Origin: Sinomonas atrocyanea
GTDB lineage: Bacteria > Actinomycetota > Actinomycetes > Actinomycetales > Micrococcaceae
Length of the DNA: 64,000 bases
Direction of reading: 5' to 3'
NCBI RefSeq assembly: GCF_030812675.1
Contig: NZ_JAUSTE010000006.1
Span: forward strand, 154,023-218,022
Shown: piece by piece, positions 35,431 to 43,737 of the stretch
Layout of the letters: each line of letters begins with the position of its first letter
How positions within the stretch are numbered: position 1 is the first letter of the stretch
The notes under the pieces: generated by a model
What the model was told of the DNA's origin: nothing
Databases searched by the model: none
The model's input: the letters and a program-made list of their open reading frames with translations, nothing else
Made by a program: the position numbers and the translations under genes

Positions 35431-37383
35431 TCAGGGGGTGGGCGCCGCCCGCGCCGGGGAGGGGGCGGCGGCCTGCTCCCGGTAGAGCCGGGCGTAGGCG
35501 CCGTCCGCGGCGAGGAGTTCCGAGTGCGTCCCGTGCTCCACGATCCGGCCCCGGTCCACGACGTAGATCACGTCCGCCCCCACCACGGTGGAGAGCCGGT
35601 GCGCGATCGCGATCGTGGTGCGCCCATGGGACGCGGCGTCGAGGGCCTGCTGGACCACCCGCTCGGAGATGGTGTCGAGAGCGCTCGTGGCCTCGTCGAG
35701 GATGAGCACCTCCGGGTCCTTCAGCAGCACCCGCGCGATCGCGATCCGCTGCTTCTCGCCGCCGGAGAGCCGGTAGCCGCGCTCCCCCACCACCGTGTCG
35801 TACCCGTCGGGGAACGAGGCGATGGTCTCGTGGATGTTGGCGGCCCGGCATGCCGCCTCGAGCTCCTCGCTGGTGGCGTCGGCCTTGGCGTAGCGCAGGT
35901 TCTCCGCGATGGTCGCGTGGAAGAGATACGTCTCCTGGCTGACCACACCGATGTGGCCCACCAGGGATTCGCGCTGGAGGTCGCGCACGTCCTGCCCCGC
36001 GAACCGGACCGACCCGGAGCTCGCCTCGTAGAAGCGGGGGATGAGGTAGGAGACGGTGGTCTTCCCCGCGCCGCTCGGGCCCACGAACGCGGCGTACTGC
36101 CCGGGCTCGATGGTGAAGGACACCCGGTCGAGGGTGGCCCGGTCGTCGCCCCGGGCATCCGGGTAGCGGAAGGTCACGTCCTCGAAGGCGACCTCGCCGA
36201 GCCGGGGCGCCCCGTCGGGCAGCGCCGCGGCGCCGGGCTTGTCCGCGATGGCGGGCCTGAGGTCGAGGTACTCGAAGATGCGGGCGAACAGGGCGCCCGA
36301 GGTCTGCAGGTCGAGGGCCACGCGCATGAGGGCGATGAGGGGGAAGAGGAGCCTGGCCTGCACGTTGGTGAAGGCCACGATGGTGCCGGCCGTGATCACG
36401 GCGCCGCCGGCACCCGCGGCCCCGCCAGCGCCGGCCCGGTGGAACCCGGCGCCGCCGGTCAGCAGCCACCCGGCCACGAGGTACACGATCGCCGGGATCG
36501 AGGACATGAAGATCGTCACGAGGGCGAAGAAGTACTGCCCGCTCATGGCCTGCCGGATCTGCAGCTTCACGAGGTTGCCGTTCTCGGCCGAGTACCGGCC
36601 GATCTCGTCCGTCTGGCGGTTGAAGCTCTTGGACAGCAGGATCCCGGAGACGCTGAGGGACTCCTGGGTGATCGCGGTCATGTCCGAGAGGGACTCCTGC
36701 GTCTTGGTCGCGATCCGGGCGCGGACCTGCCCCACCCGCCGCTGGGCCACGACGAGGAACGGCATGAGCACCACGGCGATGAGCGTCAGCTGCCAGTTGA
36801 GCGCCACCATGGCCACGAACGCCGCGATGACCGTCACGACGTTGCCGACCACCCCGCTCACGGTGTTCGCCAGTACGGTGGCGACCCCGCCGACGTCGTT
36901 CTGCAGGCGCGACTGGATGACGCCGGTCTTGGTGCGGGTGAAGAAGCTGAGTTCCATGGACTGCAGGTGCGTGAACAGGCGCACGCGCAGCGCCCCCATG
37001 ACCGCGTTGCCCACGGTCGAGGTGAGGTATGTCTGCCAGACCCCGAGCAGGGCGGAGAGCACATAGGCGCCCACCATGAGGGCCACGAGCTCCCCGAGCA
37101 CGGACATCACCGGGTGGCCGCCGGCGGGGAACAGGCCCTGGTCGAAGATCCGCTGGGTGAGCAGCGGCGGGGCGACGGAGAGCGCCGCGGACGCGAGGAC
37201 GAGTACCACCGTGAGCACGAGCGCGTAGCGGTGCGGCCTGAACAGCTCGGCGATCCGCCGGAAGAGGTGCGGGATCTTCGGCGCCTCGGCGTTGAGCTTG
37301 CGCTGGAGGGCCGCGTCCCCGGTCGAGACGCGGCCTCCGCGGCCTACGGGGCCGCCTCCCCGCCAGGGTGGCATCTGTGACAT
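35431..37383 (-). CDS. ABC exporter, fused membrane and ATPase domains
   Basis: 650 residues. Six-helix type-1 membrane domain at residues about 50-350, ATPase domain after about 400 with Walker A GPSGAGKTT, signature LSGGEKQR and Walker B VLILDEATSALD. The usual D-loop and switch His (IAIAHRLSTV) follow. It works as a homo- or heterodimer exporting lipids, drugs or peptides. The padR gene lies 74 bp upstream on the same strand, so the exporter is likely controlled by PadR and a ligand that it exports. Confidence 0.92.
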   Translation of the reverse strand: MSQMPPWRGGGPVGRGGRVSTGDAALQRKLNAEAPKIPHLFRRIAELFRPHRYALVLTVVLVLASAALSVAPPLLTQRIFDQGLFPAGGHPVMSVLGELVALMVGAYVLSALLGVWQTYLTSTVGNAVMGALRVRLFTHLQSMELSFFTRTKTGVIQSRLQNDVGGVATVLANTVSGVVGNVVTVIAAFVAMVALNWQLTLIAVVLMPFLVVAQRRVGQVRARIATKTQESLSDMTAITQESLSVSGILLSKSFNRQTDEIGRYSAENGNLVKLQIRQAMSGQYFFALVTIFMSSIPAIVYLVAGWLLTGGAGFHRAGAGGAAGAGGAVITAGTIVAFTNVQARLLFPLIALMRVALDLQTSGALFARIFEYLDLRPAIADKPGAAALPDGAPRLGEVAFEDVTFRYPDARGDDRATLDRVSFTIEPGQYAAFVGPSGAGKTTVSYLIPRFYEASSGSVRFAGQDVRDLQRESLVGHIGVVSQETYLFHATIAENLRYAKADATSEELEAACRAANIHETIASFPDGYDTVVGERGYRLSGGEKQRIAIARVLLKDPEVLILDEATSALDTISERVVQQALDAASHGRTTIAIAHRLSTVVGADVIYVVDRGRIVEHGTHSELLAADGAYARLYREQAAAPSPARAAPTP

Positions 37384-37457
37384 GCTCCTACTTTCCGCCC
37401 GGTTCCTGCGAAGCCCAAGCGATCTGTGTTCGCCCCGAGAGGATCGGGGTGCGCCGG

Positions 37458-38138
37458 CTAGTCCTCGGCAAGGATCAGGTAGAGGGCCTTGCGGGCCTCG
37501 TCGATCTTCGCGGCGGCCTGGGCGCGCTGCTCGTCCGTTGCGGCCGCCCGGAACTGGTGCAGGACGCCCATGAACTTCCCGACGCTCTCCATGAACGCCT
37601 CGGTGGCCTCGCTTCTTCCGGGCGCGGCATCCCAGGCCTTGGTGAGCTCCTCGGCGTGGTCGGCGACGTAGGCGCGGCCGGCCTCGGTCAGGGCGTATTC
37701 GGTGCGCTTGCCCTCGCCGGCCTGCTCGACGAGCTCCTCGTCGACGAGCTGCTGGAGCGTCGGGTAGACGGAGCCGGGGCTGGGCTTCCAGACGCCGTTC
37801 GTCTTGGCGCCGGCGGCCTGGATGATGCCGTAGCCCGTGAGCGGCTGCTCGGACAGGAGCGAGAGGATCATGGCCCGGACGTCGCCGCGGCTCGCCCTCC
37901 GGCCCCCGCGCGGTCCGAAGCCGGGCGGGAAGCCGTGGCCACCGGGACCGTGGTGGCCGGGGCCGAAGCCGTGGCCGCCGAATCCGGGGCCGAAGCCCGG
38001 GAATCCGCCGCCCGGGCCGCCGGGGGCAAAGGCCGCCGAGCCTGAGGGACCGAACCCTCCCGGGCCGAATCCGCGGCGCGGCCCGCGGGGGCCGTCGTGG
38101 TGGTGCAGTGCGTCGTGGTGGTGTGGATGGGATCGCAT
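37458..38138 (-). CDS. PadR-family regulator with Gly/His/Pro-rich N-terminus
   Basis: 226 residues from ATG 38138. The PadR winged helix is at residues about 85-165 (AMILSLLSEQPLTGYGIIQA, then WKPSPGSVYPTLQQL and GKRTEYALTEAGR). The first 80 residues are low complexity, with HPHHHDALHHHD and many GFGP repeats; this may bind metal or be disordered. A helical C-terminal tail dimerises in this family. Likely represses itself and the following ABC exporter through the palindrome upstream. Confidence 0.87.
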   Translation of the reverse strand: MRSHPHHHDALHHHDGPRGPRRGFGPGGFGPSGSAAFAPGGPGGGFPGFGPGFGGHGFGPGHHGPGGHGFPPGFGPRGGRRASRGDVRAMILSLLSEQPLTGYGIIQAAGAKTNGVWKPSPGSVYPTLQQLVDEELVEQAGEGKRTEYALTEAGRAYVADHAEELTKAWDAAPGRSEATEAFMESVGKFMGVLHQFRAAATDEQRAQAAAKIDEARKALYLILAED

Positions 38139-38170
38139 GGTGGTTCTCCTTTCGCGCGATCGATACTCAA

Positions 38171-38180
38171 CGATATATCG
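38171..38180. promoter_or_regulatory. Palindrome CGATATATCG upstream of padR
   Basis: Perfect 10-bp palindrome in an AT-rich patch 33 bp upstream of the padR ATG, with a further CGATA seven bases to its left on the plus strand. Position fits an autoregulatory operator overlapping the promoter. Confidence 0.45.
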
Positions 38181-38296
38181 CTGAAGATCGGAGAACAAGA
38201 GGGCGGGGCGGCTCCGAAAACAGGAACGGCCCCGGCCCGCACGATCGGCGCGGGGCAGCACCGATCATGCGGGCCAGAGCCGATCGAGGATGGAGC

Positions 38297-38776
38297 CTAG
38301 GGCTGGACCTTGTGCCGGCTCACGATGGAGACGCGGTTGAAGGCGTTCATCGTCACCGCGGCCCACGTGAGTGCGGAGAACCGGGCGTCGCCGAGCTCGG
38401 CCCTCGCCTTGGCGAGGGTGTTCAGCCGTTCCTCGTCGTCGGGCAGGAGCGTGACGGCCTCGGCGACATCGAGCGCGGCCCGCTCGAGCACCGTGAACAG
38501 CCCGGCCTCGCGCCACGCCGGCAGCACGTGCAGCTTCCGCTCGGGCACGCCCGCCTCGACGGCGAGCCGGCCGTGCAGGTCGAGGCAGTAGGCGCAGCCG
38601 TTGATCTGCGAGATCCGTACCGAGGCGAGTTCGACGACGGCGCGCGGCAGCCCGGCGTCGTCCGTCGCCTTCCGCACGGCGAGGGTGAGGCCGTTGAGGG
38701 CCTTCCACGCCGCGGGGTCCGACTTGTCGAGGTAGAAGGAGGGCTCATCGGTGAGGTCCGGGACAGCGTTGGTCAT
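38297..38776 (-). CDS. AhpD-like/carboxymuconolactone-decarboxylase-family protein
   Basis: 159 residues from ATG 38776 (MTNAVPD). The AhpD-type redox motif is INGCAYCLDLHGR (residue about 55), with CxxC followed by a His three residues after. LPRAVVELASVRISQ precedes it and TWAAVTMNAFNRVS closes the core. Likely a peroxidase-like alkylhydroperoxidase; a role in protocatechuate ring cleavage is not supported because true PcaC lacks the CxxC. Confidence 0.85.
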   Translation of the reverse strand: MTNAVPDLTDEPSFYLDKSDPAAWKALNGLTLAVRKATDDAGLPRAVVELASVRISQINGCAYCLDLHGRLAVEAGVPERKLHVLPAWREAGLFTVLERAALDVAEAVTLLPDDEERLNTLAKARAELGDARFSALTWAAVTMNAFNRVSIVSRHKVQP

Positions 38777-38851
38777 GGACCCATCTTCGCCCGCGGCCGT
38801 GCCCGGAGGCGGCAACGGCGGGCGGCGACCCGTACAGAGGGCCACCACGCA

Positions 38852-38888
38852 CAGGAGGTGACCCCCAGAATCTGGGGGTCACCTCCTG
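38852..38888 (-). terminator. 17-bp hairpin downstream of pobA
   Basis: CAGGAGGTGACCCCCAG (38852-38868) pairs perfectly with CTGGGGGTCACCTCCTG (38872-38888) around AAT. It is formed by one inverted and the first direct copies of the 14-bp repeat and lies past the pobA stop in the transcription direction. Confidence 0.7.
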
Positions 38889-38949
38889 GGGGGCACCTCC
38901 TGGGGGGCACCTCCTGGGAGTCACCTCCTGGGGGTCACCTCCTGGGGGT
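38855..38949. repeat. 14-bp tandem repeat array downstream of pobA
   Basis: Five full units of 14 bp (core CTGGGGGTCACCTC) start at 38872, 38886, 38900, 38914 and 38928; a partial sixth starts at 38942, and one inverted unit is at 38855-38868. Units differ at one or two positions. A related 28-bp array lies at 42485-42568. Confidence 0.9.
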
Positions 38950-38975
38950 GTGCGCTGCCGCCCGCCGCCCGGGGG

Positions 38976-40166
38976 CTACTTGCCCTGCCACCCGGTGTAG
39001 CACTCTGCGATGTAGGCGCGGCCGTGCTCGGACTCGAGCAGCGAGCGGAGCTCCCCGAGCTGGCGGGCGCGGAAGAAGTCGTGGTTCTCCTCGCTCGGAA
39101 CCGTGTGCAGGAGCGTGGTCATCCAGTAGGAGAAGTACTGGGCCTTCCAGACGCGGTCGAGCGCGCGGTCCGAGTAGGTGTCGACGAGCGCGCTCGAACC
39201 GGACTTGAAGTACGAGTCGAGGGATTCGAACAGGAGCTTGACGTCGTGCAGGGCCAGGTTCAGGCCCTTGGCGCCCGTGGGCGGGACGGTGTGCGCGGCG
39301 TCGCCGGCGAGGAACAGGTTCCCGTGCCGCATGGGGGCCTGGACGAACGAGCGGAACGGCAGCACCACCTTGTCCGTGATCCGCCCCTCCTTCAGCTCGA
39401 ACCCGTTGCCGTTGACCCGCACGCGCAGCTGCTCCCAGATCTGCTCGTCGGTCCAGTCGGCCGGGTTCGTGGTGGGGTCGCACTGGAAGTACATGCGCTG
39501 CACCGTGTCGGTGCGCTGCGAGATGAGTGCGAAGCCATGGGCCGAGTTGGCGTAGATGAGCTCAGGGGCGCTGCGCGGGGCCTCGGTGAGGATGCCGAAC
39601 CACGCGAACGGGTACGCGTTGAAGTACGTCTTGCGGCTCGACTCGGGGATCTGGTGGCGGCAGTACGAGCGCGAGCCGTCGGCGCCGACCAGGATCTGGG
39701 CGCGCAGCTCGAAATCCTGCCCGTCCGCGTCGGTGAAGTAGACCTTGGGGGTGCCGAGGAGGTCGTAGACGTCGGTGTTCGAGCACGAGTAGCGCACATC
39801 CCCGCCGTCGGCCTCGCGGCGCGCGGCGAGGTCGTCGAAGACGTCGTTCTGCGGGTACAGCCACACCGACTGGCCCACGAGGCCCTTGAAGTCGATCCGG
39901 TGGCCCTCGCCGTTGACCCGGAACTCGGTGCCCTCGTGCTCGTGGCCGTTGCGGAGCACGTTGTCCACGCCGGAGTTCACGAGGAGGTCCACGGAGCCGG
40001 CCTCGAGGATGCCTGCGCGGATCGTGCCGGAGATCTCCTCGCGGCTGCGGATCTCGACGACCGTGCTCTCGATGCCCGCTTGGTGCAGGAGGTGGGAGAG
40101 CATGAGGCCTGCGGGCCCTGCGCCCATGATGGCCACCTGGGTGGTGATGACGGTGCGATCGCCCAT
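38976..40166 (-). CDS. pobA: 4-hydroxybenzoate 3-monooxygenase
   Basis: 396-residue FAD enzyme producing protocatechuate. Motifs: FAD fold QVAIMGAGPAGLMLSHLL, EEISGTIRAGILEAGSVDLL (family-specific), the DG motif LVGADGSRSYCRHQIPES, and second FAD motif LFLAGDAAHTVPPTGAKGLN. Length equals Pseudomonas PobA (394). It lies next to an IclR regulator and an AAHS-type transporter, the common pob arrangement. A PobR-like site is about 102 bp upstream. Protocatechuate ring-cleavage genes are not in this window. Confidence 0.95.
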   Translation of the reverse strand: MGDRTVITTQVAIMGAGPAGLMLSHLLHQAGIESTVVEIRSREEISGTIRAGILEAGSVDLLVNSGVDNVLRNGHEHEGTEFRVNGEGHRIDFKGLVGQSVWLYPQNDVFDDLAARREADGGDVRYSCSNTDVYDLLGTPKVYFTDADGQDFELRAQILVGADGSRSYCRHQIPESSRKTYFNAYPFAWFGILTEAPRSAPELIYANSAHGFALISQRTDTVQRMYFQCDPTTNPADWTDEQIWEQLRVRVNGNGFELKEGRITDKVVLPFRSFVQAPMRHGNLFLAGDAAHTVPPTGAKGLNLALHDVKLLFESLDSYFKSGSSALVDTYSDRALDRVWKAQYFSYWMTTLLHTVPSEENHDFFRARQLGELRSLLESEHGRAYIAECYTGWQGK

Positions 40167-40267
40167 GATCGTTCCTTTCGGGTTCTTCGGGGCACAGGGC
40201 CGGCGGGATCCGCTGCGGCGTGCGTCTCCCTCGAGTGTGACGCGGCTCGCTCACACCGCGAACCCGA

Positions 40268-40283
40268 ATTCCGTTCATCGGAA
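40268..40283. promoter_or_regulatory. Candidate IclR-type operator upstream of pobA
   Basis: ATTCCGTTCATCGG (40268-40281) contains the dyad TTCCG-TTCAT-CGGAA (40269-40283). A 14-bp sequence differing at two positions occurs upstream of the iclR gene. Confidence 0.6.
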
Positions 40284-40340
40284 GGTGCTGCCGAAAACGA
40301 GAGCCGAGTACCGGCGTCGTGCCTCCGCAGCGCCCCCCGC

Positions 40341-41090
40341 CTACCCCACGGACCCGAGTTGCCGGCCGATGCCCCGCGCCGCCGTCTTGAGGGCGGGCAC
40401 CAGCTGCTGCATCCGCACCTCCGCGAGGGGCACGACGACGCCGATCGCCGCCGCCGCGCGGCGCTGGCGGTCGAAGATGGGAACGGCAATGCCCCACGTG
40501 TCGGGATCGACCACGCCGGCGAGCTCCGCGTACCCGTGCGTCGCGGCGGCGGCGAGGAGCTGGCGGACATGCTCGGTGGTCGCCTTGCCCGTGGGGTCGC
40601 GGAACCGGGCGAGGTAGGCGGCCTGGATGTGGGGCGGCTGGGCGGACATGAGCGCGACCCCGGCGGAGGAGACGTGCACGGGCATCCGCCCGGCCACCTT
40701 GGCCCGATTCGCCACGGAGCCGCGGCGTGAGAGGCGCTCGACGAACAGCACGTCGTCGCCCTGGAGCACCGCGAGGTTGACGTTCTGGTTGAGGACCTGG
40801 TGGATGTCGTCCATGAACGGCAGCGCCGCCTGGCGGAGCACGAGGGTCGGCGAGTTGCGGTTCACGAGCTCCCAGAGCCGCAGGCCGAGCTGCACCTTCC
40901 CGCCGGGAGCCTGCTCGAGGAGGCGGTGGCCGGCGAGCTGGCTGACCAGGCGGTGCGCGCTCGTGAGCGGCAGGCCGGCGCGGGCCGCGAGCTCCCCGAG
41001 CGGCAGCGAGCTCACCCCCTCGGGGAACGCCTCCAGGATCCGGACCACGCGGTCCACCACGGAGTCCCCGGAGCCCGAATTGGCCATCAT
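40341..41090 (-). CDS. IclR-family regulator, PobR-like
   Basis: 249 residues from ATG 41090, which follows GGAGGAGGGC. The N-terminal winged helix (residues about 10-70) includes PLGELAARAGLPLTSAHRLV. The IclR effector domain follows (MPVHVSSAGVALMSAQP, WGIAVPIFDRQRRAAAAIGV, and a C-terminal helix VPALKTAARGIGRQLG). It lies between pobA and the divergent MFS gene, with matching operator-like sites at both promoters, so it probably controls both in response to 4-hydroxybenzoate. Confidence 0.87.
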   Translation of the reverse strand: MMANSGSGDSVVDRVVRILEAFPEGVSSLPLGELAARAGLPLTSAHRLVSQLAGHRLLEQAPGGKVQLGLRLWELVNRNSPTLVLRQAALPFMDDIHQVLNQNVNLAVLQGDDVLFVERLSRRGSVANRAKVAGRMPVHVSSAGVALMSAQPPHIQAAYLARFRDPTGKATTEHVRQLLAAAATHGYAELAGVVDPDTWGIAVPIFDRQRRAAAAIGVVVPLAEVRMQQLVPALKTAARGIGRQLGSVG

Positions 41091-41114
41091 GCCCTCCTCC
41101 ACGCGACGCCCCTT

Positions 41115-41128
41115 ATTCCGTTCAATGG
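41115..41128. promoter_or_regulatory. Candidate IclR-type operator between iclR and the MFS gene
   Basis: ATTCCGTTCAATGG matches the pobA site (ATTCCGTTCATCGG) at 12 of 14 positions. It lies 25 bp upstream of the iclR start and 75 bp upstream of the divergent transporter gene. Confidence 0.55.
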
Positions 41129-41202
41129 TCTCACGTGTCATGGGCCACGGGGATCGGTGATACAACTCTCAGGTCCCTCCTCCCCGCACCCTGAGGAAAT
41201 CC

Positions 41203-42495
41203 ATGTCAACGACGACTCCACGCACCCATGCGACCGTCCCGGCCGTGCGCTCCCAGTGGCCGGTCTGGCTCTGCTGGTTCGCGATGGTCCTCGACGGCTT
41301 CGACCTCGTGGTCCTCGGCGCCGTGATCCCCACACTCCTGAAGTCCCACGAACTGGGCTTCAATCCGGTCGGCGCCACCCTCGCCGCGACCATCTCGCTC
41401 GTCGGCGTCGGCCTCGGCGCGCTGTTCATCGCCCCGCTCTCCGACCGCTTCGGACGGCGCCGCCTCCTCATCGCCTGCGTCGCCTGGTTCTCGGTGTTCA
41501 CCCTTGCGGTGGTCATCGCGCCCAACGTCGCCGTATTCGGCGCGCTCCGCCTGCTCGCGGGGCTCGGCCTCGGCGCCTGCCTCCCGGCGGCCCTCGCCTA
41601 CATCAACGACTATGCGAGGGCCGGCGCCGGCGCCTCCAGCACCACGCGCACCATGACTGGCTACCACGCGGGCGCCGTCGCCACCGCCCTCCTCGCGCTC
41701 CTGATCGTCCCGAACTGGCGCGCCATGTTCCTCCTCGGCGGCCTCGCCGGCCTCGCGCTCGTCCCCTTCCTGTGGGCCAAGCTCCCCGAGTCGCTGCCCG
41801 CCGCCGGTTCCGCGGACGACGGCGGCGAACCGGCGCCGTCGTCCGACTCGCCGTCCGCCGGGGCCCCTGCCGCAGCGGACGCGAAGCTCGGCTACTCGGC
41901 CCTCCTGCAGAAGCCGTACCCGCTCATCGCCGTGGGGATCGCGGTTGCCTCCTTCATGGGACTCCTGCTCGTGTACGGGCTGAACACGTGGCTGCCCACC
42001 CTCATGGCCGAGGCCGGGTACTCGCTGAGCTCGTCCCTGACGCTCCTGCTCGTGCTCAACGTGGGTGCGGTGGCGGGCCTCCTCCTGGCCGGATGGCTCG
42101 GCGACCGGCACGGCGCCAAGCGGATCGTGCTGGTGTGGTTCGGGCTCTCGGCGCTGCTGCTGGCAGTGCTGAGCATCCGCATGCAGAACGCGATCCTGCT
42201 CAATGCCGCCGTGTTCGTCACGGGCGTGTTCGTCTTCAGCGCGCAGGTGCTCGTCTACGCCTGGGTCTCGCAGCTCTTCCCTGCGCACCTGCGGGGGACG
42301 GCCCTGGGCTTCTCCGCCGGCGTGGGCCGTATCGGCGCCATCCTCGGGCCCGCGGTGACGGGCACGCTCGTCACGCTCGGCGTCGCCTACCCGTGGGGGT
42401 TCTACGTCTTCGCCGCAGCGGCCGTCCTGGCCGTGCTGGCACTCGTCGCCGTGCCGCGCGAGGCACCCCGGCCGAACCCGAAGGCCTCCGTCTGA
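41203..42495 (+). CDS. Aromatic acid:H+ symporter (AAHS family, PcaK-like)
   Basis: 430-residue MFS permease. AAHS features: WLCWFAMVLDGFDLVVLGAV in helix 1 with the conserved acidic residue, RFGRRRLLIACVAWFS after helix 2, and GMLLVYGLNTWLPTLM-like helix 7 (here GLLLVYGLNTWLPTLMAEAG). The central loop (residues about 202-225) contains a copy of the ACGACGGC palindrome. Probably imports 4-hydroxybenzoate or protocatechuate for PobA. The stop codon lies inside the first unit of a 28-bp repeat array. Confidence 0.9.
   Translation: MSTTTPRTHATVPAVRSQWPVWLCWFAMVLDGFDLVVLGAVIPTLLKSHELGFNPVGATLAATISLVGVGLGALFIAPLSDRFGRRRLLIACVAWFSVFTLAVVIAPNVAVFGALRLLAGLGLGACLPAALAYINDYARAGAGASSTTRTMTGYHAGAVATALLALLIVPNWRAMFLLGGLAGLALVPFLWAKLPESLPAAGSADDGGEPAPSSDSPSAGAPAAADAKLGYSALLQKPYPLIAVGIAVASFMGLLLVYGLNTWLPTLMAEAGYSLSSSLTLLLVLNVGAVAGLLLAGWLGDRHGAKRIVLVWFGLSALLLAVLSIRMQNAILLNAAVFVTGVFVFSAQVLVYAWVSQLFPAHLRGTALGFSAGVGRIGAILGPAVTGTLVTLGVAYPWGFYVFAAAAVLAVLALVAVPREAPRPNPKASV
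41814..41844. repeat. Palindrome copy in the central loop of the AAHS transporter gene
   Basis: GGACGACGGCG (41814-41824) and CGCCGTCGTCC (41834-41844) form a perfect 11-bp inverted repeat; it encodes part of ADDGGEPAPSSD between the two MFS halves. Confidence 0.75.
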
Positions 42496-42568
42496 GGGTC
42501 ACCTCCCGGGAACCTCCGTCTGAGGGTCACCTCCTGAAGGCCACCGTCTGAGGGTCACCTCCTGAGAG
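42485..42568. repeat. Three tandem 28-bp repeats between the transporter and TDT genes
   Basis: Units start at 42485, 42513 and 42541, each 28 bp with the core CTGAGGGTCACCTC; an inverted partial copy (AGGAGGTGATCCTCAC) follows. The period is twice the 14-bp unit found downstream of pobA and the cores match. The first unit contains the TGA stop of the transporter gene, and the end of the block nearly touches the convergent gene. Confidence 0.88.
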
Positions 42569-42588
42569 TCGCCCCCAGGAGGTGATCC

Positions 42589-43668
42589 TCACGCGGGGCG
42601 CGCGGTCCCCGGCCGGACGAGGGTGGCCCAGAGGTGCCAGAGCATCCCGACGAACGCAGCGGTGAAGGCGGCCACGGCCACCCACAGCTCGGCGCGGCCG
42701 ACGAACTCGACGATGGGCAGCCGGTCCGCTCTGCCCAGATAGATTCCCGCCACGGCATACATGCCAAGGGGGAAGATCACGCTCCACAGGCCGGGCTCGT
42801 ACGCGAGGGGGACGCGGTGCACGAGGTGGCGCCACCACCCTGCGGCCAGGAGCACGGGAAAGAGCCAGGAGGCGAACGCCCAGAACACCACGGATGCACC
42901 CGCCACGAGCCCGCGGGTAGCGTCCACCATCGGGGCGCCGGCCATCTCCGCGATCCGCGCCCCGGCCAGGACGCTGATGGCCATCGCGCCCATCGCCACG
43001 AAGTAGTGCGGGCGCAGGTCCTCCGGCCGGATCGGATAGGTCATGAGCCGCAGGGACACGAAAATGCCCACTGCGGCATACAGAATGAGGCCCACCGACC
43101 AGGCCACCACGGCGACGAGGGCGAGGGCGGGCCGCCAGTCGTCCCCGGCCGCCTGCTCCACCGATGCCGAGGCGACCGCCACCGACTGGCTCGCCACGCA
43201 CCAGATGAACCAGGACCCGTTCGCGTCCCGCACCACAGGCCGCTCCTCCCGGCCCAGCACCGCGGTCCAGGGCACCACGTAGCCGAGCACCGCCCACACG
43301 AGTGCGGCCACGGCGAGGAGGGCGGCCGTCGCACCGAGCCAGCCCGTCATCCCGAGCCGCACGCCGAGCACGTTCGTCCCGGCGATGAACGTGAGGAAGC
43401 CGAACGCGCGGCCGGGGTCCAGGAAGTCCCGGGTCATGTCGGCACGGAACCTCACCAGCCGCGCGAGGCTCAGGACCAGGATCACCGCGTATGAGACTCC
43501 GCAGATCGCGAGCAGCGCCGCCGAGAGCCAGTGGATCCCCTCGAGCTCAAGCCCCACGGAGATGATCCCGGAGGCCATCGTGAGCGCGAAGTACCCGGGG
43601 GTGAGGGTCTGCACCGCCTCGGCCACGCGGGCTCCGAGGGCCTTCGGGAGGGTCGCGGCGGCGCTCAT
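42589..43668 (-). CDS. TDT/TehA-family transporter (SLAC1-like)
   Basis: 359 residues, about ten membrane helices. TDT features: LTPGYFALTMASGIISVG near residue 20, FLTFIAGTNVLGVRLGM, MTYPIRPEDLRPHYFVAMGA in mid-protein, and YEPGLWSVIFPLGMYAVAGI toward the C-terminus. Family members export or import C4-dicarboxylates, sulfite or other anions. Start at ATG 43668; the longer open frame to 43830 is not conserved. Divergent from hutD-like gene. Confidence 0.85.
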   Translation of the reverse strand: MSAAATLPKALGARVAEAVQTLTPGYFALTMASGIISVGLELEGIHWLSAALLAICGVSYAVILVLSLARLVRFRADMTRDFLDPGRAFGFLTFIAGTNVLGVRLGMTGWLGATAALLAVAALVWAVLGYVVPWTAVLGREERPVVRDANGSWFIWCVASQSVAVASASVEQAAGDDWRPALALVAVVAWSVGLILYAAVGIFVSLRLMTYPIRPEDLRPHYFVAMGAMAISVLAGARIAEMAGAPMVDATRGLVAGASVVFWAFASWLFPVLLAAGWWRHLVHRVPLAYEPGLWSVIFPLGMYAVAGIYLGRADRLPIVEFVGRAELWVAVAAFTAAFVGMLWHLWATLVRPGTARPA

Positions 43669-43737
43669 GGAACCCAGCTTAGGCCGCGCACCCGCGCCCC
43701 TGCCCCGTAGCCTTGGAGCACCGACGGAAGGACGCCC

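Noticed and set aside
38872..38949. Possible CRISPR or coding minisatellite
   Set aside because: The 14-bp units have no spacers, and no open frame with a start and ribosome binding site uses the array.
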